A stretch of DNA of 64,000 nt from Begonia masoniana (taxonomy: Eukaryota; Streptophyta; Magnoliopsida; Cucurbitales; Begoniaceae). Under the pieces are notes generated by a model that saw only the letters and a list, made by a program, of their open reading frames with translations, had not been told where the DNA came from and did not search any database. Where the stretch lies: NCBI GenBank assembly GCA_022432975.1, contig CM039505.1, forward strand, positions 49,373,897 to 49,437,896. Reading direction: 5' to 3'. Below, one piece after another: positions 22,948 through 35,418 of the stretch (positions are counted from its first letter, which is position 1; every line of letters begins with the position of its first letter). Made by a program: the position numbers and the translations under genes.

Positions 22948-23567
22948 TGTAATACCCAAAACTTTTAACGTGTATTAACATTTGCTTGGTGGTTGAAATA
23001 TAATTGTTGATTGTCATTAAGATGTGACCGAATGAGTGGTTGATTAAATATTGAAATGTAATGACACCTCAGCTGCTAACTCACTACCTCAAATAGATGA
23101 CACCTCAGTTGCTGACTCACTACTTCAAATAAATGAATTTCGTGATGTAGGTGAAGAACAAGATGAGAATTTACATACGATTGATTTGGTTGATGACGAA
23201 GTCGAAGAGCTGTTTCAGTGGATGAATGCTTGGATCATTGTTATTTCGTGGACCAATGAAATATGGAGGATTAAAAGTACCTCTATGAATGGGTGTAGAT
23301 AGAACTATGGATTTTTAACTAATAAATTTTATGATAAACATTTTGTTAGTATAAAGACTTATGTAAACCGATTTATAAAATTACTATTTTGGTATTAAAT
23401 ATTGTGTTAATTTTCATATGAATAGTCTTCCGTTGTGTTTTAATTTTTTTTTTAAGTAAGAAATTAGTATTTCAAAATGTTTCAACGACTTTTAAAAAGG
23501 TAACGCTTGCAATGTTTTATAAAAATAAACATAAAATAAAATAAGTTTTACGCTACAGGGCATTACA
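22948..23567 (+). mobile_element. 3' LTR of the inner gypsy element
   Basis: It starts TGTAATACCCAAAAC and ends GGGCATTACA (620 bp). It carries two copies of a unit around GACACCTCAGCTGCTAACTC and aligns with 15370-15947. Confidence 0.82.
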
Positions 23568-24669
23568 ATTACAAGAATTGATTGTTAGGGAAACTCATGG
23601 AGGAGGTTTGATGGGACATTTTGGAATTGACAAAACATTGAATGTATTGGTTGAACATTTCTTTTAGCCAAAAATAAAGCATATGTGATATCTATTTATG
23701 AAAAATGCATTGAATGTAGAAAGGCCAAATCGAAAGTCAAACCATATGGTTTATATAGTCCTTTACCCGTGTCTTACCATCCTTGGATTGACATTTCTAT
23801 GAAGTTCATATTAGGTTTGCCAAGGACACAAGGAGGTAATGACAATATTTTTGTGGTTGTAGATTTGTTTAGTAAAATGGCTCATTTTATCGCATGTTCT
23901 AAAACTAATGATGCTATGCATGTGGCAGGTTTATTCTTTAAAGAAATTGTGCATTTATATGGGATACTATGAACTATTTGAAGTGATAGACATGTGAAGT
24001 TCTTAAGTCATTTTTGGATAACTTTGTGAAATAAGTTTGGAACGAAACTTTTGTTTTCAACTGTAGTACATCCTCAAACGAATGGGTAAACTGAGGTCGT
24101 GAATCGAACACTATCCACGTTGCTAAAGGCGATAATTTCTAAAAATCTAAAGCAATGGGAAAACTGTTTACAGCATGTTAAATTTGCTTATAATCAGATT
24201 GTACATTTTACTACCTCATATTCATCTTTTGAAATTGTTTATGGTTTCAATCCTCTTACTTCGCTTGATATATTACCGTTACCTATTAATGAATTTGTGG
24301 ATTTAAATGAAAAAAGGAAGGCCGAATTTGTTAGGGAATTATATATGCATAGGTACAGGAGAATATTCATAAAAATAAATAAATATTATGCTTGACAAGC
24401 TAATAGAAGCCGCAAGGAAGTCATATTTGAACACGAAGATTGAGTTTTGGTTCATCTACGGAAGGAAAGATTTGCAAGTCAACGGAAGAATAAGTTACAA
24501 CCGCGAGGGAACGGACCATTTTAAGTTTTCGAATGCATAAACGATAACGCCTACAAGATCACCATCCAAGCGAGTATGGTTACGTAACTTCTACTTTTAA
24601 TGTTGGTGACTTATCTTTTTATGAAGCAGCAGATTCGAGGACGAATCTTTTTGAATAATGAGGGAATGG
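23568..24669 (+). pseudogene. Second gypsy integrase fragment
   Basis: This is a different gypsy lineage from the one at 15370-23567. It encodes LIVRETHGGGLMGHFGIDKT, then [61 protein letters not shown] and QHVKFAYNQIVHFTT. The LMGHFGIDKT and CRKAKSK motifs are typical of Reina/CRM-like or related integrases. Stops occur throughout. The 5' part (gag, PR, RT) is missing; the inner element lies directly against it, so a deletion or insertion removed that section. Confidence 0.82.
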
Positions 24670-25470
24670 TGTAATCCAAAAAACAACCAACAGGCAAGAT
24701 CCATTGCAAAACATAGGAGGACTCATGACAAAATCAATGACAAAGAAGATGAGTAAAACCTACAAAGTTTGATTACAAAAATCCAAGATAAAGAGTCATC
24801 ATATCACGAACAAAGATCCATAATGATTTTAAGTGTCAACGAGGAAGCAATGGAGAACCAAAGGAGCAAGAAATTCGAGCATTTAATGCTAAGTTGGAAG
24901 AAAACCTACAAGGAATCAACAGTGCGAGCGCTCACCCACTGCATCCCACGCATGTTGCACCCCACTCGGCCCATGCTCAGCGCACACGCTAAGTACACGG
25001 CCCTGCGCCCTGTTCGCACTATGCCCAGCAGCCGCTCATTGTGCGCACGCCACTCATTTCCCCTTCAACCCTAATTTTGCTTCTGTTAGTTTTTGGGTTA
25101 CTTTTAAGTTGTTTAATCTTTTAACCTAGTTTTGCCTGCTTAAACAAAGTTGTAAGAGATTGATTGAGACTTTTGAATTTTTATGAAAATTGAGCTTATG
25201 CCTTTTGGTGAGATTCTTTAAATTCTCTTCTTAAGTTTTTATAAAGAAACTTGATTTTCTTCAAGTGCTTGCTTGAAAAGATCAAACTTGATAACTTTCG
25301 ATTCAACCAACAAATTTGGTTCGGGTCAAGCTTCTATCGTCTTGAATCATAAAGACAATTTTGTGATTATTTCGCGTAGTTGTTGAGTCTCGGATTCTCT
25401 AAAATCCTAGGTTTGCATCATTTTCTGCAAGTTTTGAGAAAATCTGCCGGGAAAATTTTTGGTGCATTAT
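24670..25470 (+). mobile_element. 3' LTR of the second gypsy element
   Basis: It starts TGTAATCCAAAAAACAACC just after the pol remnant and matches 14280-14457 over its first 180 bp. The central part is C-rich (24930-25070) and the rest resembles a transcribed LTR body. The right boundary is approximate; I see no decisive target duplication. Confidence 0.6.
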
Positions 25471-26084
25471 ATCTTGAATTTTTTGGTTGGAAACTTTCGA
25501 AAAATAGATAGAGCTAACATATTATATTCAATATTTAAGTTAAGAAAAGTAAGAGAACATGTCATGTGTAAAACATTTTCTATAAAACTGACAACAAACC
25601 AACAGTAGATCAAACTTTGAAAACATTTCACTATAGTGTGGTAATACATAAAATAGGCTCTACTATACATCATGAAAACCATAGTAAAAATGGAGGCATT
25701 CATGAACTCCGTGCACACCATGCTATAAGCATATATTGACGGCGATACTCGATGATTGGTAAAGCCACAAAAATAAGATCCTGATTAGGTTTAAGTTTTT
25801 CACCCAGGGACACAATATCATTAGCCATCTCATACTTTAGCAAACAGAAATAAACACATTCTTCAATGTTTGAATGTGTGTAAAGAAAACAAGACCCCTT
25901 CACGGGTCGATCAGACATTGTTCGCACAACCAAGATGATTAATAATCTAATGCGTAGCTCAAAGTAAACATATATAGTAAAAATACATATTTACTACAAA
26001 AAAAATTAAACGAATAGCCATAAAATGTACACACCATTTATATATGAAAACACTCTCAAAATAAGATTTCTAAGAAAAACAATA
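25471..26084. other. Intergenic, no recognised gene
   Basis: Minus-strand frames at 25467-25933 encode up to 84 residues that I do not recognise. They lack a clear splice context. They could be a fragment of an unknown gene; there is too little to call. Confidence 0.4.
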
Positions 26085-26092
26085 CCATGTTG

Positions 26093-27388
26093 TAGGGGTG
26101 AGCAAAAATCGGACCGGACCGAAGAACCGGATCGGAACTGAAAATTTGGTCCTGTTCTTGGTGATTTTGCACTTTTAAAAATCAAAATTGGGTTTTTTTG
26201 TAAGAGAATCAAAAAAATTCAGTTTGATTTTCGGGTTTAGTGATACAAAACCGAAAAAACCGAACCGAATTAATGCTTTGCTTAATTCCTCTCTGCGAAA
26301 TTCGCAGTTTTCACTCTTCGAAAATCAAAGCAAACTGCACCTTCTGCAAACCCTACGTCTGTCGCCCAGTGCCGATCCCCCATCGCTCAGCTCAGCCACT
26401 CTCTGTCTCCTCGCACTTCGCAGTCACTCGACGCCCAAGTCCCAACCACTCTCTCTGCTCGCACCTCGCATTGCAGCACCGTGCTTGTCTTCATCAGACT
26501 GAAGGACGAATTGAGTCACCGACGTCCGATTGGTAAGCTCTTGTTTCATTTGTACCTAGTTTTCCAATTTATGATTCTCATTCAGTTATTTTGACTAGAT
26601 TTCAACTCTGAAAACTGAAAAGTGAAACAGATGGATTTTATTGGGTATTTGCAGGAGCTGGAGACGATAACGATCTTTCAGCCTCGGGAGCTAGTTCAGT
26701 TATTGGAAAAAGGGTTGATACAATTTGGATTTAGAAGGCAAATTTGCTTTCATGAAGGTTGATTCACTCTTTGTTTTTTTTTTCCCAACTCTCTTGCTTA
26801 CCTGAATTTTGTGGCTTTGCAATAGCTGAACAATTTGTGTACTTGATGTTAATTAAAATTTAGAATGAAAAGCATGTTAGTCATTTTTGTTATAATCACA
26901 GTGTCTACTGTTGAAGATGGAACTTGGCAGTCTTTTGTGGAGTGCCATTATCCTTGAAGTTATATGGTAGCTCTGCAAAGATGTGGCAAGAGCTGTAGGC
27001 TACGGTGGATTAACTATCTGAGATCAGATTTGAAAAAAGTTGTTTGTCTTTCTTCAGCTGCTATTTACTTACATTTAATTGGAGCTTAATATGTTAAATT
27101 TTTTGGAATGAAATTGAATGTTTCCATTTCAAATTAAGCGTTCAGGGTCTGCATCTCGGACGAAATTGAATAAGCCTATTATATTTTTTTTTTTGGAATT
27201 TGGGATTTTTTTTTTAAAAAAAAAATGAAATGAGAAAATCAGATTCAGACCAGAACCAGAACCGAAATTCTGGTCCGATCCTTAAAAAAATTTAAACGGT
27301 CTCGGTCCTAAAAATTGAAAATCAAATTTGATTGGTTCAGTCCCAATTTTCTCTAAAGCCGGATCGGACCGGTTTTTGCTTAACCCTA
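26093..27388 (+). mobile_element. Non-autonomous hAT element carrying a MYB fragment
   Basis: The element begins TAGGGGTGAGCAAAAATCGG and ends TTTTTGCTTAACCCTA, imperfect inverted ends of hAT type, and is flanked by perfect 8-bp duplications CCATGTTG (26085-26092 and 27389-27396). Sub-terminal regions are rich in CGGACCGG and AACCGGATCGG motifs. It has no transposase. The interior at about 26960-27045 encodes part of an R2R3-MYB domain (see separate entry). The GC-rich block at 26300-26530 looks like a host-gene 5' region but is unidentified. Confidence 0.9.
26975..27045 (+). pseudogene. R2R3-MYB repeat fragment inside the hAT
   Basis: One plus-strand frame reads [16 protein letters not shown] followed by RSDLKK, the end of MYB repeat 2, including the recognition helix and its last conserved tryptophan. 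Just upstream, TGTGGAGTGCC may be a decayed CWS motif from the end of exon 1. The sequence differs from the nearby MYB26-like gene at many silent and coding positions, so that gene is not the immediate source. It has no start codon or downstream repeat 3 and cannot make a functional factor. Confidence 0.85.
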
Positions 27389-27396
27389 CCATGTTG

Positions 27397-27992
27397 GCCA
27401 TCAAAATAAACTCTCACATCATAATGAGTCTACCAATCATCAAAGCCAAGCAATCTGAAAGCCAAAGAATCCGAGAAAGTTCAATACCTAAGTCTATGTA
27501 CCTAATCACAATATCATTATCAAATCATGATTCAAATTCTATACTTTAAAAATCCAATTTCCAGGCCTTAAAATGATCTAGGAGCAATTGAGTTGCAAAC
27601 CCAAATCAATCCAAAACAGGCCCTGAAACGACCCAATAATGATCGGATCGAAAGTTCAAATTAGGCCAAAAAAGTGTTGAGCTGCAGTCCAAACAGGGCC
27701 TGGGCAGCGACCCAAATTGGTTCAGTTATGGCCTAGCAGGCCTACCCGCAACCCAGGACAAGCTGAGCTACAGCTCAGCACCTTCTGAGCTACGGCCCAA
27801 CATCGTCTTCCACAATGTTGTCGGTGCCATTCGCCGACTACAAAAGCTACCCAATTACCAATTCAATTCTGAGCAACATTTAAAACACGATTTTCTTCCA
27901 TAAAATCGATGATTGAGACTTAAAAACTGTTAACTTTTCATCCAGTACCTCAAACTCTGAAAAAATTCTAGAAACGGAGAAGGAGAAGGAAT
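27397..27992. other. Intergenic sequence left of the gap
   Basis: No gene recognised. It may include the true 3' end and UTR of the MYB26-like gene, but the gap prevents joining. Confidence 0.5.
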
Positions 27993-28092
27993 NNNNNNNN
28001 NNNNNNNNNNNNNNNNNNNNNNNNNNNNNNNNNNNNNNNNNNNNNNNNNNNNNNNNNNNNNNNNNNNNNNNNNNNNNNNNNNNNNNNNNNNN
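27993..28092. other. Assembly gap of 100 N
   Basis: Exactly 100 N followed by a poly-T tract (28096-28120). The round number suggests a placeholder of unknown real length. It interrupts the 3' end of the MYB26-like gene. Confidence 0.98.
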
Positions 28093-29836
28093 TATTTTTT
28101 TTTTTTTTTTTTTTTTTTTTGAAGTTAAAAGGGAAAGGGGAGGATAATGTGTTGGAAATTCCCAGATTTGATGAAGCTGCTGCAATTTCTTCACCACCTA
28201 CAGCAGCCCCTTCAATGTTTTCCCAGAAAAGAAACTTGAAGATGGCTGCTGAGAGTCCACCCATTCGTTCAATTCTTGCACCTTTTGCAAGCAATTTGAA
28301 GTTACTCATCTCTCCCTCTTCTTCAATCCCACACGTCTGAACTTCCATAGTCACTAGATTTCCATGTTCTCCATTAATGGAGGCAAATAACTTGAGTCAA
28401 TATCAGTACTAGCGTAATCCATTTGAACGGGTAGTTGCTGAGCTTGGTGTTGGTTCAAACTCCATTCTTCTGCGTTCAAACTCAGTGTGTCTTGAAAAAG
28501 TTCTGGGCGAACTGCATTGGTTTCCAGCAAAGTGGGGTCGAGCATGAATAATGGGAATGGAGGAGAGAATAGGGTTTCCTGAACTGGTTTGTTAAGGTAA
28601 AGTCTTGATTGATGAACTGTAGCTGGTTTGAGTTGCAGCCCACTTGAGAATTCTTGGAGGTGATGATTTCAGCAGACATTGATGGAGGAGGTGCAGAAGG
28701 CTTTCGAATCTTCTTCTTAATCCATGAATTCCAGTAGTTTTTTATCTCATTATCTGTTCGTCCTGGAAGGTGACTTGCTATATGAGCCCATCTACATAAT
28801 AAGACATAAATCTACGTGATAATCAGCTACGACAAAAGATTCATACAAGAAGATTGCTGCAATTGCTGTATATTCATTTTTTTCTTCTAAGGAATTAGAA
28901 ACCTAAGAACTGTTTAAGACACTGACACACTTGAGGAATTTTTTGTTCTTGGAGTAAACTACAATTTTATACTGAAAACTCATATTCTAACAGCTGAAGT
29001 TGGCTTCTTAACTCCTCCAATCAATTTTGGTTCGTCCAGGACAGCAAGTAGTGGCATTGAATTTCTCCTAAGACTAAGCATCTGACAGCATTGATGTTAT
29101 ACTTAAACAGTGACTATTCATCAATTTTAAAGAATATTAGTTCAAGCTATAAGCACTTTGCAACTTCCAATTTTAGAATAGTTGGCAATATGGGTGAAAC
29201 CGGGTTGGTTGTGTCGATTTTAATGTCAAAACCGACCGAACTGAGGGTTTTCGACCAAGAATCTTTACCATTGGAATACCATGTTTTTCTTTCGTTTTTT
29301 TTTTTTTTTTTTTTTTTAGAGATTAGAGAACAACATACTTTTGTGAACAACTCTACATGCTGGAATGCTCAATTTTTGAATTATGCTGCTGGAAGACATT
29401 GTCTGGCGATCTGCTAGACTAGCTTAGTTACTGATAACCTAACAAGAAACAAGGTACGAGATTGGAGGAAATGCCTGAACCTGTTGCCAACAACCCCATG
29501 GAGGCTGATAATGAGCTTCTCCTCCTCTAGTGTAAACCTTCCTCTCCTGATGTCTGGTCTTAAATAATTTATCCATCTCAATCGACAGCTCTTGCCGCAC
29601 CTCTGAAGTCCTGAAAAATATATGACTAAAATCATTAGCTTTCGTCGTTCTTCTACTTGACAATGTTCATATATTTCAGAGAGGGAGAGAGAGAGAGATG
29701 AACCAGCTTTCTCAGGCACTTCACTCCAGCAGCCATATCCATGAGTGGTTATATATCGAATGAGCTTCTCGTCTTCCTCAGGAGACCAAAGGCCTCGCTT
29801 AACCTTCTGTTGGTTGCAGCAAGAATGATGACCCAT
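28093..29836 (-). CDS. MYB26: R2R3-MYB transcription factor, MYB26-like (frameshifted, 3' end in gap)
   Basis: Exons: 29704-29836 (133 bp), 29481-29610 (130 bp) and about 28093-28791, all with GT-AG introns and the standard MYB phases. Repeat 2 and repeat 3 are complete (start [57 protein letters not shown]). The [10 protein letters not shown] start and the C-terminal FLFWENIEG match MYB26 (MALE STERILE 35), which controls endothecium wall thickening and anther opening. The last exon needs three frames: a base appears missing near 28585 (before [16 protein letters not shown]) and another near 28373 (between SSYLPPLME and [10 protein letters not shown]). As written, translation stops early at about FKTH (28482). 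The end after [11 protein letters not shown] falls into poly-A and the gap. Either sequence errors or a damaged allele. Confidence 0.88.
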
Positions 29837-29844
29837 AAATGCAA

Positions 29845-30850
29845 CAATGGCTTTCTCTTATGATTCTGCAATCAAGAATATGACTGAGGTTGGGTTTTGT
29901 AAAAACAGGTTTTCTCTCTCTATTTCCCTCTCTCTCTCTCTCCCTCTCTCTATCTATGCAGTTTCTCTCTGTTTCAAAGGTAGCGCATAGAAGTAGGGAT
30001 GATCCAGCATATTTCCATCTAACCCTAAAATGACATTCTATCGAACTTTTGCTCCAAAAAGTTGTTGCTATTTTCTACGTAGATTTGTATTACGCAACCA
30101 AACTTTCACGTACTCCTGTCCCCTGCCAGTGGTTTCACTGAACCCACAATCCCCTCCGCATCTCTCTCTCTCTCTCTCTCTCTCCCACCATGGAAATTTT
30201 TCTTTTCTTGTCAACGATATCATTGAAGCTGCAATTGGATTATGACCGATTAAAGGAAGCTCTGTATTTCTTCCGTTTAAATGTGTTCTCTTCGAGTAGT
30301 TACGGTAAGCAAAGAAAAGATTCATCCAAAAAGAAAGAAACAAGGGTACCTCTATTATCTTCATGTAAATTGACCCAGCTCTCTTTCTATTATCCAGACA
30401 TTTGTGTAGGACTTTTGACCTATCTTTACAACATAACTAAGAAACAAAATTGCATTTTCTGTGGAAAATTCGTTCCCATTTTTTCATGAAAAATATTTTA
30501 TTATCCAAAATTGTGTAACTGTAAATTCTGGCAATTTTATACCAAAAATTTCTCAGTAAAATTCGAGATCAAATTGTTCATTAAAATGATCAAATCGGTA
30601 AAAATTAAGTATTACCGTATAGTTAAAATTCCGAAATTTACATTAAGAAAATCAAAGATATCTCTGGATAATTTTTGAATTACGCTTAGTTTTGGCAAAT
30701 CGGAATTTAAAAATTTATTTTATATATATATATATTATATTATATTAAAGAAAATAAAATTAATTAATAAAAAAATTAAAAAAATAAAATTTTATTAAAA
30801 GGAAGGAAAACCTCCTCGTTCGTGAGTTTAGGCCAAGAGAAGAGAGGGCC
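29845..30850. other. MYB26 upstream region with CT repeats
   Basis: Probable promoter and 5' UTR of the MYB26-like gene. It holds interrupted CT tracts at 29910-29955 and a (TC)12 run at 30161-30184, then AT-rich sequence. No gene is evident. Confidence 0.55.
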
Positions 30851-32840
30851 AATGAAATACCATTTTTTGACGTCTTTTTCATCTACTCCAAGTTTCTAGC
30901 ATCTGATTCTTCGAGTTCTAGCAAAGCTCTTCAGTGATACTCGTTTCTTTCGTTTTCGTTTGGATTTTCTTGTTTTTCAGTTGGATTCAATTTCAAGTTT
31001 GAAAACTTAAAATCGTTGGTTAAAAATGACGCGATTTTGTGTTGTGAATGTGGCGATATGATTTTTGGACTGAGATATGTGTGAATTGGCTAAAAAATTA
31101 TTTTTTTTCGAGTCGAACAAACACTAATTAAACAGCACCATACCTTGCGCTAAGCCTCGACGTTGCATCGTGCACGTGACCAATCGCGTGTACCAGAGCC
31201 CCATGCCACGGTGTTGTCAGCCTAATGGGCGTCGTGGTGCTCTCATGATTGTGTTGTTGTGCTCCCTTGTTGAGTAGCGGGTTCGACTCATTTTATTGGG
31301 TCTTGCTTTAGGTCCATTCCTTGGGATTTTGTGAGCTTGTTAAGATTCTCTTTTTCGAGATATTAGTTACGCTCGAATGTTTTTCACCTTAGCTAAGTTT
31401 GTGAACCATTTGTCGTTTTCTTTCAGATTGAGTTTTTAGTTCCGGTATAGGACGCATCTTTTGTCCCTTAAGCTTTAGATAGGATTTTGACATCAGATTT
31501 CTTTTAGGTTATGACGATATTTACTGATTTCAAGCCCATTTCTGAGAGCGTTGTTCTTGCTAATTGGAATGGCAATCATCATCAAGGTGGTGGTTTCTTT
31601 CCAGTACTGCATATGCATCACAATTTTCAAAATTTTATTTTGTGAGATATCACATATAAAACTCGACGTGTTCTGTTTAACAATATATCAACTTTTATAT
31701 TATATGTAAGCCATTTTTACATGTTTATTTTACACATGTATAGTATTTTATTTCATTATATATATACACATGCGCGCGCGCTGGACACACCCCCAAATTG
31801 TTTTGAGTTGTGATTTGAACCCCTTTGCTTGTTACATTCTTCTGCTACATGAACGTGTTTGTTTGTACGTGCGACGTGGTATTAGGACTATATTGGTATC
31901 GTGTCCTTAGGTTCAAATCCCTAAACCCGACCTGAGTGTTTGTTATTTCATTCGACAGTCGATTGACTAGTATTCAGACATATCGTTCTTTCCCTTACGG
32001 GCCCAGGAGCATGCGATGTGCAAATGTCTGTGACTGCCTTATTTTCACCAGAACTAGTCTCTAAATCGGTGGTAACACCATTTTTATATAACTACCTATA
32101 TATATAACAATACTTGTTAGATTTGCCCCATTTATGGCTTGGGAGCCTTTATTGGTTAAAAATATTTTGATGAATGTCAATCCATGCACTATATTTTTCT
32201 TCATTATCTCATTTTTTTAAAAAAATGAAGTGATAAAAAAGAATTTTTTCATGCATTGGTATAGTATAAGATTCTCTAATGAGTTGGACGGTCACCCCAA
32301 AAGACTGTTTCTTTTTCCCATGTGAGGATTGTGGAGGTGAGGAGTATCTGATCGCTGATGAGTTTTCCTTGTTTCTTTCCTCTCTTTCGAGTCATTTATT
32401 TTCTCTCCTTCGATGAAGACTTCTCTATTTATTTCTTCCCTTATTTTGGTATGTATAATCATATTGGGTGTCAGACATTTTATTTTCTACACAACATTTT
32501 TGAGTTTTTTTAATTGCACTATTTTATTATTTCGGATTTGTTAAGTCTTCCATACAAGCTATGTCTTGAGTTGAATGTTCTCTCCAAAGATCAAGTCGTT
32601 CGACCTAGCATTTTAGTCTACGCCTGCCTCCAGATCGTGATAGTAACAATACATGTGCACTACATATCAAACTTTAATCGTCCGCTTTAAGGTAACTTTT
32701 AATATTTATTCAATCATTAGTACAAGTATGATATTTAAATAATTTATAATGTATAATTATTTAATGGACAAACGACATTTAGACGATATATCATAGTGTA
32801 ATGCAAACCATAAATATAAAACGGACAGTGAAAAAAGAAG
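30851..32840. other. Intergenic; one possible orphan exon
   Basis: Mostly unrecognised. At 31511-31586 a plus-strand ATG frame encodes MTIFTDFKPISESVVLANW and then GNHHQ before a GT, with a splice-like TTTTAG just upstream. It could be a first coding exon of an unidentified or broken gene, but no following exon was found. Confidence 0.3.
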
Positions 32841-32849
32841 ACTTAACAA

Positions 32850-33170
32850 TAAGATTTATATGGAAGGAGAACCAGAAACTTTGCAAGAAGGTATGTATCA
32901 TGAACAGAATACACATTGTCAAAAAGACATACAAGAGGAAATCAACTCTTTGCATGATAATCATACATGTGAATTCGTAAAGCTGTTGAAAGGCAATCGA
33001 ACTCTAAAAACCAAATGAGTCTACAAGTTGAAGTTGGATGATAGTTGCTCAAAATTGAGGTAGAAAGCTAGATTGTTTTTGAAAGGATACAATTACAAGA
33101 AAGTTACACAAGGAGTATATTTTCTCTACTGTGACAATCAAAGTGTTATTCCTCGTTGCAAGAATCTGAT
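32850..33170 (+). pseudogene. Ty1-copia reverse transcriptase fragment
   Basis: Decayed frames read IQEEINSLHDNHTCEFVKL, then GNRTLKTK, VYKLKLDDSCSKLR and KARLFLKGYNYKK, the start of copia RT. Several stops are present. No LTRs were identified nearby. Confidence 0.8.
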
Positions 33171-33179
33171 ACGTGAACG

Positions 33180-35256
33180 ATGTATTTATTCTTAAAATTA
33201 ACATGTTCATACTTCCAAAGGAAGTTTGGAGTAGATAATTTGGCAATGAGTTTTATATCAATGGGATTTGATACGTGCCTCCTTAACTGCAAATGCAATT
33301 TTTAATGGTTTTGATGCCTCTTTTGTCTTGAATCTCAATCATTAATTTCTCAACTCTACATCACTAGAATATTTTATGAGTGCCTTTTTGAATAATGGGC
33401 ATATTAATTAATTTTGTCTCTTGAAATTTCACGTTTTAATGATTGAATTCATGTTCTTAAGAAATATGAGTTTTGTCCCCCCCTCCTTATTTGTCGCTAT
33501 GCTAACTTCATGACTTTTTTATCACGTGTATTTTTATGTTTACCTAATTATTTTCAACTTAGAATATATTATCTTTCAACAATCTATGTCAAATTTCAAA
33601 TAATGTTTATGTATGTTGCTAGTTCGTTGGTTCAATATATTCAAAATTCATTTATATAAAGAGATAATTCATTATATGGTAATTTATGTATCATTGTATA
33701 AGAAACGATTGCATGTACAACGTGTCAATTATTATGTCACGCTATTGTCACTCTAATTTATTAGTTAGAGTATCACTTTAACGTTACATATTAAAAACAG
33801 GAAAAAATAACAATAATCTGTGTGGTAATTTCATTTGATAAAGACGCAAGTTAATGAACATAATTCGATTGTGGCACAATAATGTAATGTTAGACGCTAC
33901 ATCCCAAACTAAGGAGTGGAACAGATATATGTTTCCATTTATATTTTACTTATCACGTATACGTGTAAGAGAAACAAAGGTCGTCGTCACAGCTGGGGCA
34001 AATTAGTTAGGCCATAATTTGGAAGTATACGTGTGTGTAGTTCAAAATACGTAGAAATTCGATTAAAGAAATGAAAATTAAAACTCATGTTACCAACTTG
34101 AAACCATGGTTTCTGTTGATAGAAGCAAATAATCCACATCATTTGATGTAAATAATTAGAGATCAGAAGTGACTTTTGCTTGGATAGATAGCAAGCTAAA
34201 GCTTTAAAACTAATGTTCTTAAAGAAAAAGAATGTCATTTAAGAGAGGATCAATTTATGAAAGGCTAGAGACTTAGCTTTGAGGAGGAGCAAAAGGAGTG
34301 GCTTATGGACCCACCCAAAAATGGGGTTATTTTAAGCCTAGAAATAATGTCCAAACTCAGCCTTGAAAAGCATTGTTTGGTTGAGTTATTAAGTCGTGGA
34401 TGAAATGTCCTTACCATGAGGCTCTTTACTCAAATCTGTCTGCTTTTTTCGAGTAATTTTTGAAATAATATTGCGCGTGTACTTCAATTATTGATTAGGA
34501 ATAGGATCAACAATTTATGACGGGTTATTTCTTGGGTCTTCAATGCCCGTTTAATTTATGACGGGTTATTTTTTGCACCAATTTTTTTATAGGTTGTGTT
34601 TGTGTGAAATCATCATGGGAGTGTATGCCTATCAAATGGTATGATATTTGAACGTGTTCTAGGATTCAAGTTTTGGCTACTAAGGGAATTCGGGGTCATG
34701 TTACTTATATTAGTAGTATAAAAAAACAATTGATAGCTTCGTGTGTTATACTTTTAGTTGTGATGTGACATCCAAATTCATATACTTATTGGTCCGATAT
34801 TGTCCTTTGATCGGATAATATATATATTGTTCGTTCTAATCAGAGCTCAAACATTTTTATTTTCTAATACATGTTACACTAGATTGAGAGAATAACATTA
34901 ATTATGAATCACTTATTCCATCTTCGAAATGATGTAATATTGTACAATTTTCTTAATAAGCAGGTTTTTGTCTTCCTGTGAGAGATTGCAATGATTTATT
35001 TACGAAAAAAGCCTTACATAATTAAATTATTCTCACTTCGAATTTTTCAAACAATCAACTATCGAACGAGACAATAAAGCTTATCAAATCAAGTTTTTGA
35101 TGGACTAACAATTGGTGGATGTACGGATTTAATTTGCTTCCATTTCATTGTTTACCAAGTATAGTACATGCTTGCAAGTGAAGCACGAGCGTGTTGGCTT
35201 GTAGTAATAACTTTCCTCTCTTTCTAAAACCTAGAACAACGACAATTATAAAATAA
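33180..35256. other. AT-rich intergenic region
   Basis: No gene, RNA gene or complete element is recognisable on either strand. Short frames here have no family features. Confidence 0.6.
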
Positions 35257-35418
35257 GAGTATTGCAAGGTGTGCTCACTTAAAAACTCTACTAAAAAATT
35301 TACTAGCGTGCCCAATAATTATTGGTACAATTATGTAATAAATTATACATCAATCATTATTTGACACGTCAGTAAAATTTATAAGAAAATTTTTAAGAGA
35401 GTAACTCTAGCATTACTC
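35257..35418. mobile_element. 162-bp MITE, Mutator type
   Basis: Inverted ends GAGTATTGCAAGG... and (reverse complement) GAGTAATGCTAGAG... are flanked by perfect 9-bp duplications ATAAAATAA (35248-35256 and 35419-35427). No coding content. Confidence 0.85.

Noticed and set aside
25467..25933. Two overlapping minus-strand frames
   Set aside because: No family recognised and no splice or promoter context; kept only as unassigned sequence.
27880..28354. Open frames spanning the N gap
   Set aside because: The unknown bases cannot be translated; only the part right of the gap belongs to the MYB26-like gene.
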